From Campylobacteraceae bacterium (GTDB lineage Bacteria; Campylobacterota; Campylobacteria; Campylobacterales; Sulfurovaceae), in contig JALSPE010000053.1 of assembly GCA_026986085.1 (NCBI GenBank), positions 1-14,232 on the forward strand: 14,232 nt of DNA, given 5' to 3'. Under the pieces are notes generated by a model. It searched no databases. It saw only the letters and a program-made list of their open reading frames with translations, and was not told the origin of the DNA. Numbering within the stretch: the stretch's first letter is position 1; every line of letters starts with the position of its first letter. Both the position numbers and the translations under genes were made by a program. Shown here in pieces: positions 6,775-13,252 of this stretch.

Positions 6775-7512
6775 GTGCATTTTTATGATTTACTTTTATA
6801 TGGAGGAATTACTCTTGTTCTTTCTGCAATATTCTCAATGGGTGGTAGTGGTTCAGGAATTGCTTTGATTCCAGTTTTAAGTTTTTTGGGATTAGATTTT
6901 TTATATGCCAAGGCTTATGGATTGTTTGCTGGTTTAACTACAACTGTTACTTCGAGTGTTATGAATATAAAAAGAGGAGCAGTTAATATAAAAGAGTCTC
7001 TACCTATTGCTATTGCAATGTTGCTTTTTGCTCCTATTGGAGCATACCTTAGCAAAGAGGTAAATCAAGAGATTATCAAAACATTTTTTGCAATAATGCT
7101 TCTTTACTCTGCTTCTATGATGCTATTTGGAAAGAAGAAGCAACTATTTAAAGCCAATGGAAAATTGGTTCTATTTTTAGTTGGTGCATCTGTTGGATTT
7201 ATTGCAGGAATGCTTGGAGTGGGTGGAGGTAATATCTTAATTCCACTACTGATTATGGTTGGCTTCGAGCCAAAAAAAATTGCTACAACAGTTAGCTTCG
7301 TTGTGCCATTTTCTGCCATAAGCTCTTTTGCAACTTATGCAAGTATGATAAATTTAGATTACATTACTTTGGCTACAATAGCTATTTGTGCAATTATTGG
7401 TGGATATATCGGCAACTATATGATGCAATTTAAATTAAATCAAAAGCAAGTTAAAAAACTATTAGCAATAATGCTGTATATTTTGGCTCTTAAGATGATA
7501 TTTAGTTTATAG
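6775..7512 (+). CDS. TauE/SafE-family (DUF81) anion permease
   Basis: The product is a 245-residue polytopic membrane protein with about eight helices and the internal duplication typical of TauE/SafE. The first half has SMGGSGSGIALIPVLSFLG (21-39) and the second GMLGVGGGNILIPLLIMVG (145-163), each followed by a similar helix (AKAYGLFAGLTT and IATTVSFVVPFSAISS). Members export or import sulfite, sulfoacetate, taurine-related or other small anions. The substrate here is unknown, though sulfur-oxyanion transport would suit a sulfur-metabolising campylobacterotan (inference). The length is normal and the gene intact. It is the last gene before the 354-base non-coding stretch leading to the ATPase/DUF4276 pair and shows no operon link to it. 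Confidence 0.9.
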   Translation: MHFYDLLLYGGITLVLSAIFSMGGSGSGIALIPVLSFLGLDFLYAKAYGLFAGLTTTVTSSVMNIKRGAVNIKESLPIAIAMLLFAPIGAYLSKEVNQEIIKTFFAIMLLYSASMMLFGKKKQLFKANGKLVLFLVGASVGFIAGMLGVGGGNILIPLLIMVGFEPKKIATTVSFVVPFSAISSFATYASMINLDYITLATIAICAIIGGYIGNYMMQFKLNQKQVKKLLAIMLYILALKMIFSL

Positions 7513-7866
7513 TGATAGTTATTTTTAATTTGAGTTAAATTCATTAATAGACCACAGTTATTCTATATGTTATAAGCCAATATGTAGTTAAAAAAGTTGG
7601 CAAAGTTATTTAAAATAATCCGATTAAATTTAAGATTATTAAAATATAGTTTATGTGAAAAATATTTAAATAAACTTATGATATACTACAGCATCAGTAG
7701 AAGCCTGTATTTTAGCCAAAGAGATTAGACTCATCATCTTATCATAGTTTTAAAAGACAGATGCTTCTTTAGTTAAGATGAAAAAATATATAATACTCCA
7801 AGAGGATAAATTCCTGTTATAGTAGTTATTTTCTCTTGTTAGATTTGATTTAGTAGAAGGCTTAAA
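7513..7866. other. 354-base non-coding stretch upstream of the ATPase/DUF4276 pair
   Basis: No gene of normal length fits here. The stretch holds a possible TATACT -10 at 7682-7687 (+); an interrupted inverted repeat AGAAGC-CTGT (7699-7708) / ACAG-AT-GCTTCT (7757-7768), in which GCATC (7691-7695) can alternatively pair with GATGC (7760-7764); and a TATAAT box at 7789-7794 with a short AGGA/TCCT hairpin in the leader. A small RNA or leader structure is conceivable. On the minus strand, codons over about 7677-7767 read like protein but contain a stop, possibly a gene remnant. The rest is featureless AT-rich DNA. Confidence 0.5.
7789..7794 (+). promoter_or_regulatory. -10 box upstream of the ATPase/DUF4276 pair
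   Basis: TATAAT on the plus strand predicts a start near 7801 and a leader of about 65 bases ending in AGAAGG (7855-7860), 6 bases before the ATG at 7867. Confidence 0.5.
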
Positions 7867-8976
7867 ATGGCAACACTTGGAAGATTAGATAAACTCATAC
7901 TTAAAGGTTATAAATCAATCAAAGAGGTTGAAATAGAGTTTAGTGCAACTAATATTTTAATTGGTGCAAACGGTGTGGGTAAAAGTAACTTTATAGGCTT
8001 TTTTAATTTTATGAGAAAATTGGTTGATAAAGAGTTAGAGCTTACTGTTGCGCAAATGGGTGGGGCAAATAAGATTTTACATTTTGGTAGGAAAGTAACT
8101 TCCGAAATTGAAGTTGGGTTAATATTTAAGCCTAATGGTTATAAAGGGATTTTAATACCTGATGAACAAAATGGCTTAATTTTTAGAGAAGAAAATGGTT
8201 ATTTTTTTCCTGATAAAATTAATTATTTTGGTGGAAATAAAAAATATTTACTTGACAATATTGGAGGTAAAGAGTCTAAATTACCTACTCATTTTACTTA
8301 TAGTCCATTAGGATATATCGTTAAATATATCAACGATTGGAAAGTATATCATTTTCATGATACAAGTAAATCATCACCGATGAAGCAACCTTGTAGAGTT
8401 GACGATTACTACTCATTAGCCGTAGATGGACATAATTTACCTGCATATCTCTACTATATAAAACAAAATTATCAAAAAAATTATCAAAAAATTGTAAAGA
8501 CTATTCAAAGAGTGGCACCGTTTTTTCATGATTTTATTCTCGAGCCTGATATAGCCAATGAAGAGATGATAAAACTTAGATGGAAGCATAAAGGAAGTGA
8601 TCTCTATTTTGATGCGAATGATCTCTCAGATGGGACAATACGGTTTATTTGCCTAACAACTCTTCTTTTGCAACCAAATATGCCAACAATGATACTTATA
8701 GATGAACCTGAACTTGGGCTTCATCCTTTTGCATTAAAAATCTTGGCAAGTTTGTTTAGAGTTGCATCTAAAAAAACTCAAATAATTGCATCTACTCAGT
8801 CTGCTACATTTGCTGATTTCTTTGAGATAGATGATATACTAGTTGTCGATACGAAGGATAATGCAACAGTTTTTAAGAGATTAAATAGTGAAGAGTTTAA
8901 AGAGTGGACTAACGAATATACGGTTGGAGATATGTGGCAAAAAAACTTGATAGGTGGAGTGCCATCTTATGATTAG
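7867..8976 (+). CDS. AAA_21/AAA_15 (OLD/RecF-like) ATPase of a two-gene system with DUF4276
   Basis: The product has 369 residues and an ABC-type ATPase head like those of OLD and RecF proteins. The N-terminal KLILKGYKSIKEVEIEF strand block leads to Walker A, GANGVGKSN (33-41). A middle insertion (about 85-240) contains few recognisable motifs. The signature-like LSDGT (253-257) precedes Walker B, MILIDEPELGLHP (275-287), and a switch region IIASTQSATFADFF (307-319). The C-terminal YTVGDMWQKNLIGGVP is the tail commonly seen in ATPases paired with DUF4276. The last 8 bases overlap the DUF4276 start, so the two are translationally coupled. By analogy with Gabija, OLD and PARIS it may sense phage products and control a TOPRIM partner; that role is inferred. 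No nuclease domain is present in this protein. Confidence 0.92.
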   Translation: MATLGRLDKLILKGYKSIKEVEIEFSATNILIGANGVGKSNFIGFFNFMRKLVDKELELTVAQMGGANKILHFGRKVTSEIEVGLIFKPNGYKGILIPDEQNGLIFREENGYFFPDKINYFGGNKKYLLDNIGGKESKLPTHFTYSPLGYIVKYINDWKVYHFHDTSKSSPMKQPCRVDDYYSLAVDGHNLPAYLYYIKQNYQKNYQKIVKTIQRVAPFFHDFILEPDIANEEMIKLRWKHKGSDLYFDANDLSDGTIRFICLTTLLLQPNMPTMILIDEPELGLHPFALKILASLFRVASKKTQIIASTQSATFADFFEIDDILVVDTKDNATVFKRLNSEEFKEWTNEYTVGDMWQKNLIGGVPSYD

Positions 8977-9619
8977 GGTAGCTATCTCTGTAGAGGGGCA
9001 GACTGAGATGGAGTTTTGCAAAAAGGTTTTGACTCCTTTTTTTAGAGATTTTAATATAGAGATGACTCCAATTGTTGTATCAACTAGTAGAGACAAGTGT
9101 GGCACCAAACATAAAGGTGGGTGTATTAATATAGGTCGTATCAAAAGTGAAGTTAGTAGATTGTTGAATAGTTTTGATTATGTAACAACTTTTTATGATT
9201 TTTACGGCTTTAACGACAGACCAACAAATGATATTGATGAATTAGAAGAGATGATATTTGAACTTTTTAATGATAACAGACTAATACCGTATATACAGCA
9301 GTATGAGTTTGAAACACTTCTTTTTAGTAAGCCAGAATATTATGAAGATTATTTTAATGATAGTTATGTTGCAGATAAAATGAAGCAGATTATTGAAGAG
9401 TTTCAAGAAGATATAGAAAAGATAAACGACTCACCTCAAACTGCACCATCTAAAAGAATTGAAAAACTTTTTGATGAAGTTGGTGAGCCGTATGATAAAG
9501 TATTGCATGGAGAAGGTATTGCTAGAGATATTGGAATTAAGCATATTATAAATAGGGCAAATAGATTTAGAGAGTGGGTTGAGAAGATAAAAGCTTTAGA
9601 GAAGAAAAATACTCATTAA
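8969..9619 (+). CDS. DUF4276 protein, TOPRIM-like partner of the upstream ATPase
   Basis: The product has 216 residues. Diagnostic DUF4276 features are the N-terminal IRVAISVEGQTEMEF (the TOPRIM-type glutamate at Glu9), KCGTKHKGGCIN (43-54), the acidic TTFYDFYGF block (Asp77) and IQQYEFETLLFS (109-120, Glu113). The TOPRIM reading rests on EGxTE followed by a DxxG-type strand (YDFYG); a metal-dependent nuclease is plausible but not proven for this family. The ATG at 8969 is preferred because GGTGGAG (8953-8959) lies 9 bases upstream and the conserved strand starts there; a reading from GTG at 8954 adds five unconserved residues. It overlaps the ATPase stop by 8 bases. The gene ends 69 bases from the convergent lipoprotein gene, with no strong terminator seen. 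Confidence 0.92.
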   Translation: MIRVAISVEGQTEMEFCKKVLTPFFRDFNIEMTPIVVSTSRDKCGTKHKGGCINIGRIKSEVSRLLNSFDYVTTFYDFYGFNDRPTNDIDELEEMIFELFNDNRLIPYIQQYEFETLLFSKPEYYEDYFNDSYVADKMKQIIEEFQEDIEKINDSPQTAPSKRIEKLFDEVGEPYDKVLHGEGIARDIGIKHIINRANRFREWVEKIKALEKKNTH

Positions 9620-9688
9620 AACAATAATTTTAATTTGTAGTAGGTTTATTATAATAATATATGTATCTTTCTTTATTTTTTACACAAC

Positions 9689-10066
9689 TTAATTGCACTT
9701 ATAGTCTAATATTTTAATTACATAGCTACCACCCAAAATCATTGGTTTAAGTTTAGGTTTAATACTCTTGATAGCTCCTCTTTTGTCATAAGTTACAATA
9801 AGCCCTTTTGTATCTTTTGCTAAAACTTTTTGTATCACTTTAACTCCAGGTGTGCCATTTTTGTTTTGTAAATCTTTTACACTAATTATTTTGTCATCTT
9901 TAATTGTCAGTTTTAATTTACGATTTCCATTTACTGGTCCTAGTGATGGGTTATTAAAGCTGTAAACCATTTTACATATTTTTGAAGATTTATTAATATT
10001 GTTTGCAGTCGATTGACAAGCACTAATAATAACAAAAATTAAAAGTAAAAGTATAGTTTTCAACAT
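9689..10066 (-). CDS. Small predicted lipoprotein of unknown function
   Basis: The product has 125 residues. The N-terminus MLKTILLLLIFVIISAC is a lipoprotein signal peptide with lipobox ISAC, so Cys17 would be lipidated and the mature protein anchored to a membrane facing the periplasm. The mature part is lysine-rich and strand-like, with two more cysteines (31 and 124) at opposite ends that could form a disulfide. I recognise no domain. The ATG has AAGGAG 6 bases upstream (10073-10078). It lies 47 bases downstream of the HD-domain gene on the same strand, so it may be read from the ilvD promoter, although a functional link is not evident. Confidence 0.75.
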   Translation of the reverse strand: MLKTILLLLIFVIISACQSTANNINKSSKICKMVYSFNNPSLGPVNGNRKLKLTIKDDKIISVKDLQNKNGTPGVKVIQKVLAKDTKGLIVTYDKRGAIKSIKPKLKPMILGGSYVIKILDYKCN

Positions 10067-10113
10067 AATCTACTCCTTCTTTAAGGCAATTGTTTTTTAT
10101 TGCAAGAGTAGCT

Positions 10114-10668
10114 CTAATTGTTAGGATAAAAATAATTTACTCTCATTGCTTCTATAACTTTAGCAATTAATTCATCTAGCTCTAATCCTAACATATTGGC
10201 ACCTCTTTTTACCACTTCTCTATCAACTCCTGCTGCAAAACTTTTGCTTTTAAATTTCTTTTTTACAGACTTTACCCCTAAATCTTCTATCGATTTAGAT
10301 GGTCTAACAAGCACACAAGCATTCACTAAACCGCTTAATTCATCAACAGCATATAGTGTTTTTTCCATTAAACTCTTTGGCTCAATATCTGTGCATATTC
10401 CATAAGCGTGGCTCATTATAGCTCTGATAATTTCATCACTATAACCTGCATCTTTCATAATCTCTGCTGATTTAAAGCAGTGTTGTTCTGGGAACATTTC
10501 GTAATCTAAATCGTGCAAAAGACCTACTATTGCCCATTTTTCTTCATCTTCTTTTTCATTTTTTGCAAAATATTTCATACAAGCTTCTACCTGCAAACCA
10601 TGTTGAACAAGAGCTTCACTTTTGTTATACTCTTTTAATAGTTTTAACGCATCTTCTCTATTTGGCAC
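10114..10668 (-). CDS. HD-domain metal-dependent phosphohydrolase
   Basis: The product has 184 residues. The HD-type metal-ligand pattern is visible in order: His23 (VQHGLQVE), His52-Asp53 (GLLHDLDYE), His63 (EQHCFKS), His87 (IMSHAYG) and Asp109 (AVDELSGL). With up to six ligands, a di- or mononuclear metal site hydrolysing phosphomonoesters, nucleotides or phosphodiesters is expected; the substrate is unknown. It has a single compact HD domain and no membrane segment or sensor, so it is probably cytoplasmic. Translation starts at GTG (10666-10668) with AAGGAG 6 bases upstream (10675-10680). It begins 32 bases after the ilvD stop on the same strand, so co-transcription with ilvD is likely, though no pathway link is obvious. 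Confidence 0.88.
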   Translation of the reverse strand: MPNREDALKLLKEYNKSEALVQHGLQVEACMKYFAKNEKEDEEKWAIVGLLHDLDYEMFPEQHCFKSAEIMKDAGYSDEIIRAIMSHAYGICTDIEPKSLMEKTLYAVDELSGLVNACVLVRPSKSIEDLGVKSVKKKFKSKSFAAGVDREVVKRGANMLGLELDELIAKVIEAMRVNYFYPNN

Positions 10669-10674
10669 AACAGA

Positions 10675-10680
10675 CTCCTT
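10675..10680 (-). promoter_or_regulatory. Ribosome binding site fixing the GTG start of the HD-domain gene
   Basis: AAGGAG on the minus strand lies 6 bases before GTG (10668-10666). It decides the non-ATG start and indicates independent initiation despite the short distance from ilvD. Confidence 0.65.
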
Positions 10681-10700
10681 TAAACATTATTAATTATATA

Positions 10701-12386
10701 TTAAGCCTCTAAAACAGCCCCTTTACTTGCATTTGTAACTAATTTTCTGTATTGTCGTAGCCATCTGCTTTTTAGTGGTTTCTCTAGTGGCTTAAAGTTA
10801 GATTTTCTTTTTTCAATCTCCTCTTTGCTAACAAGTAATTCTATTTTATACTCATCTACATCTATAAAGATTTCATCTCCATCTTCAACCAAACCAATTA
10901 CTCCTCCTTCTGCTGCTTCTGGGCTTACATGACCAATGCTTAGCCCTCTGGTTGCTCCACTAAATCTGCCATCTGTAATTAATGCTACGCTATCGCCTAA
11001 GCCCATACCCATAATTAGGCTTGTTGGGGCTAACATCTCTTGCATACCAGGACCACCCTTTGGTCCTTCGTATCTGAGAACAACCACATCTCCTGCTTTT
11101 ACTTTTCCACCTGTAATTCCTGCTATTGCATCATCTTGAGAGTTAAAACATACTGCCTTTCCTTTAAAGCTTCGCTCTCCTGTAATTCCAGCCGTTTTAA
11201 TAACTGCTCCTTGCTCTGCTAAATTTCCAAAGAGAATAGCCAATCCTCCAACTTCTGAGTATGGATTATCTATTGTATGAATAATCTCTTCATCTTTTAT
11301 TTTGGCATCTGCAATTCGCTCAAATAGGCTCTCTCCTGTAATTGTAGGGTTATCTAAAAGCACACTGTTATCTCGTTTGGTCATCTCTTTTAACACTGCA
11401 CTTACACCACCAGCTGTGTGGATATCTTCCATATGAACAGTTGTTAAGCTTGGGCTAATTTTAGCGATATGGCTTACACTTTTGCTTATTTTATTGATAT
11501 CTGCGATATTAAAATTAACATCTGCCTCATTTGCAATAGCTAACATATGCAATACTGTATTTGAGCTTCCTCCCATTGCCATATCTACGGCAAATGCATT
11601 TCTAACAGCATTTTCATTTAAGATATTTCTAAATCTCATCTTCTCTCGAGTCTCTTGGCTACTTAATGCAATTTCACAAATGCGTCTTGCAGCAGTTCTA
11701 AATAGCTCTTCTCTCTCTTTTGTAAGTGCTAAAATTGTTCCATTTCCAGGAAGTGCAATACCCATTGCTTCCATTAGCGTATTCATAGAGTTTGCAGTAA
11801 ACATACCAGAGCAGCTTCCACCACTAGGACATGCATTGCACTCCATCTCTGTTAAAGTATCTTCGCTAATCTCTCCAGCCTCATAAGCTCCAACACCCTC
11901 AAAAACAGTAGCTAAATCTATTGGTGTTCCATCTGCCATTGCACCAGCAGCCATTGGACCACCACTTACAAAAACTGTTGGAACATCTACTCTTAATGCG
12001 CCCATAATCATACCAGGAACAATTTTATCACAATTTGGAATAGCTATCATTGCATCTAACTTGTGTGCATTCATAACTGTCTCTATAGAGTTTGCAATAA
12101 TTTCACGGCTAGGGAGCGAGTAGAGCATACCATCATGCCCCATTGCAATTCCATCATCTACACCTATTGTATTAAATTCAAATGGCACACAAGCATTTTT
12201 TCTTATCTCATCTTTAATAATTTCTGCTACTTTATTTAGATAAAAGTGCCCAGGAATTATCTCGATAAAAGAGTTTGCAACTCCTATAAATGGCTTATCA
12301 AAATCTTCATCTTTTAAGCCAGTAGCTCTTAATAGACTTCTATGTGGTGCTCTTGCATAACCTTTTTTAACTTCATCACTTCTCAT
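10701..12386 (-). CDS. ilvD: Dihydroxy-acid dehydratase
   Basis: The 561-residue enzyme removes water from 2,3-dihydroxy-isovalerate or 2,3-dihydroxy-3-methylvalerate to give the keto-acid precursors of valine (hence leucine) and isoleucine, in the cytoplasm. The fold-defining blocks are present: FNTIGVDDGIAMGHDGMLYS (71-90), IPNCDKIVPGM (Cys119), VFVSGGPM, ACPSGGSCSGMFTANSMN (Cys186, Cys192) and GPKGGPGMQEM, with DGRFSGATRGLSIGHVSPEA near the C-terminus. At residues 45-47 it reads PGH, like E. coli IlvD, where [2Fe-2S]-type enzymes have PCN; this suggests an oxygen-labile [4Fe-4S] cluster (inference). It is the likely first gene of a transcript continuing into the HD-domain and lipoprotein genes. 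Its promoter lies at the 12406-12423 palindrome. Confidence 0.97.
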   Translation of the reverse strand: MRSDEVKKGYARAPHRSLLRATGLKDEDFDKPFIGVANSFIEIIPGHFYLNKVAEIIKDEIRKNACVPFEFNTIGVDDGIAMGHDGMLYSLPSREIIANSIETVMNAHKLDAMIAIPNCDKIVPGMIMGALRVDVPTVFVSGGPMAAGAMADGTPIDLATVFEGVGAYEAGEISEDTLTEMECNACPSGGSCSGMFTANSMNTLMEAMGIALPGNGTILALTKEREELFRTAARRICEIALSSQETREKMRFRNILNENAVRNAFAVDMAMGGSSNTVLHMLAIANEADVNFNIADINKISKSVSHIAKISPSLTTVHMEDIHTAGGVSAVLKEMTKRDNSVLLDNPTITGESLFERIADAKIKDEEIIHTIDNPYSEVGGLAILFGNLAEQGAVIKTAGITGERSFKGKAVCFNSQDDAIAGITGGKVKAGDVVVLRYEGPKGGPGMQEMLAPTSLIMGMGLGDSVALITDGRFSGATRGLSIGHVSPEAAEGGVIGLVEDGDEIFIDVDEYKIELLVSKEEIEKRKSNFKPLEKPLKSRWLRQYRKLVTNASKGAVLEA

Positions 12387-12405
12387 ATTTTTACCTTTAA
12401 TTAAA

Positions 12406-12423
12406 TTGCTATAATTATAGCAA
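12406..12423. promoter_or_regulatory. 18-bp perfect palindrome over the ilvD -10 box
   Basis: TTGCTATAATTATAGCAA is a perfect inverted repeat. On the minus strand it supplies an extended -10 (TGCTATAAT, with TATAAT at 12419-12414) about 27 bases before the ilvD ATG. By symmetry the plus strand carries the same element. It could be a symmetric operator, a bidirectional promoter facing the tRNA genes, or a chance symmetry of an AT-rich box. Confidence 0.55.
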
Positions 12424-12498
12424 AAGTTGATTAAGAGATAATTTTACAAAATATTTATATTGCAATAGTTATTTAAACTTTTTTTAAAGTTATGTAGC

Positions 12499-12504
12499 TA
12501 TAAT
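12499..12504 (+). promoter_or_regulatory. -10 box of the tRNA-Gly/tRNA-Leu unit
   Basis: TATAAT in GCTATAATTTCG predicts transcription from about 12511, 20 bases before tRNA-Gly. The GC-rich step after the box resembles a stringent-type discriminator only weakly. Confidence 0.55.
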
Positions 12505-12530
12505 TTCGCTCACAAACAGGTAAGATGTTT

Positions 12531-12605
12531 GCGGGAGTAGCTCAGGGGTAGAGCATAACCTTGCCAAGGTTAGGGCCGCGAGTTCGAATCTCGTCTCCCG
12601 CTCCA
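12531..12605 (+). tRNA. tRNA-Gly (GCC)
   Basis: A complete cloverleaf is visible. The acceptor stem GCGGGAG pairs with CTCCCGC, the discriminator is T, and CCA is encoded at 12603-12605. The anticodon loop TTGCCAA has GCC at 12563-12565, and the T-loop has GTTCGAATC. It is the first gene of a four-tRNA cluster and reads GGC and GGU codons. Confidence 0.97.
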
Positions 12606-12634
12606 GTATGTGGTGTCTAACCAGCATTATATTT

Positions 12635-12722
12635 GCCCGGGTGGTGGAATTGGTAGACACAGGGGACTTAAAATCCCCCGGTCATTGCGACCGTGCCGGT
12701 TCAAGTCCGGCCTCGGGCACCA
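12635..12722 (+). tRNA. tRNA-Leu (UAA)
   Basis: This is a class II tRNA. The acceptor stem GCCCGGG pairs with CTCGGGC (one G-T), the discriminator is A and CCA is encoded. The anticodon loop CTTAAAA gives UAA at 12669-12671. The long variable arm (GGTCATTGCGACC) and the T-arm GGTTCAAGTCC are intact. It lies 29 bases after tRNA-Gly, probably on the same transcript. Confidence 0.97.
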
Positions 12723-12754
12723 CTATAAATCAAAAATTATTATAAGTATTGAGT

Positions 12755-12760
12755 TATAAT
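12755..12760 (+). promoter_or_regulatory. -10 box of the tRNA-Cys/tRNA-Ser unit
   Basis: TATAAT lies 30 bases before tRNA-Cys, predicting a start near 12767. It suggests the second half of the cluster can be transcribed separately. Confidence 0.45.
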
Positions 12761-12790
12761 ATATTTTATAGTTTTTTAAGTAGCGGCAAG

Positions 12791-12865
12791 GGCGGCATAG
12801 CCAAGTGGCTAAGGCAGGAGCCTGCAAAGCTCTGATCCCCGGTTCGAATCCGGGTGCCGCCTCCA
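12791..12865 (+). tRNA. tRNA-Cys (GCA)
   Basis: The acceptor stem GGCGGCA pairs with TGCCGCC, followed by T and an encoded CCA (12863-12865). The anticodon loop CTGCAAA has GCA at 12824-12826 on a GGAGC/GCTCT stem. The T-loop GGTTCGAATCC is normal. Confidence 0.97.
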
Positions 12866-12877
12866 TATTTTTTTGTT

Positions 12878-12965
12878 CGGGAGATGTCGGAGCGGTTGAA
12901 CGTGCCGGTCTTGAAAACCGGTGAGGGTAATACCTCCGGGGGTTCGAATCCCCCTCTCCCGGCCA
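12878..12965 (+). tRNA. tRNA-Ser (UGA)
   Basis: This is a class II tRNA. The acceptor stem CGGGAGA pairs with TCTCCCG, the discriminator is G and CCA is encoded. The anticodon stem CCGGT/ACCGG holds loop CTTGAAA with UGA at 12912-12914. The variable arm (GAGGGTAATACCTC) is long, and the T-arm GGGGGTTCGAATCCCCC is strong. It starts 12 bases after tRNA-Cys, so the two are co-transcribed. Confidence 0.97.
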
Positions 12966-13056
12966 CTTATTTAACCAAAGAGACATTTAAAAAATATAAA
13001 ATAAGTTTTATACCTTAATCCTCCTCCTTTTTTTCATTAAAGATTAAAGTAGAAAT

Positions 13057-13072
13057 CCCCTCGAAAGAGGGG
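13057..13072. other. GC-rich hairpin with a GAAA loop between the tRNA cluster and wbaP-like gene
   Basis: CCCCTC-GAAA-GAGGGG is a perfect 6-bp stem with a stable tetraloop on the plus strand, standing out in AT-rich surroundings. No T-run follows on the plus strand (it continues CTCCTTG), so a classic terminator for the tRNAs is doubtful. It may be part of a paired structure with the hairpin at 13089-13102. Confidence 0.4.
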
Positions 13073-13084
13073 CTCCTTGTTTAT

Positions 13085-13102
13085 AAAAGAGTCTCAAGAC
13101 TC
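13085..13102 (-). terminator. Candidate terminator downstream of the WbaP-like gene
   Basis: On the minus strand GAGTCT-TG-AGACTC is a perfect hairpin followed at once by TTTTATAAA. It would stop transcripts from the sugar-transferase gene about 150 bases past its stop. The stem is short, so confidence is modest. Confidence 0.4.
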
Positions 13103-13252
13103 CAAATTATCCATTAATCCTAATATGCAGTATAAGTTTGTAAAGATGTGCTAATGCTTTGTAAACAGAACTACCTATTGGTTAATTCAAAAAATTTAAG
13201 GAGTTTGTCTATTTGTAAATGATTAGTGTAAATTTTTATTTCACAATCTGGG

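Noticed and set aside
7104..7319. 71-codon minus-strand frame inside the TauE-like gene
   Set aside because: It is a shadow of the clearly coding plus strand, with no ribosome binding site or recognisable motif.
8954..8968. GTG start for the DUF4276 gene five codons upstream
   Set aside because: The GTG lies inside the GGTGGAG ribosome binding site; the conserved N-terminal strand begins at the ATG at 8969.
12723..12986. Two overlapping minus-strand reading frames across tRNA-Cys and tRNA-Ser
   Set aside because: They are antisense to intact tRNA genes. Phrases such as RIRTGDQSFAGSCLSHLA are a well-known translation artefact of tRNA clusters.
13138..13220. Repeated TTTGTAAA words as possible iterons or a CRISPR remnant
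   Set aside because: The word is short, spacing is irregular, and flanking bases differ; it is expected by chance in AT-rich DNA. No CRISPR array is present in the window.
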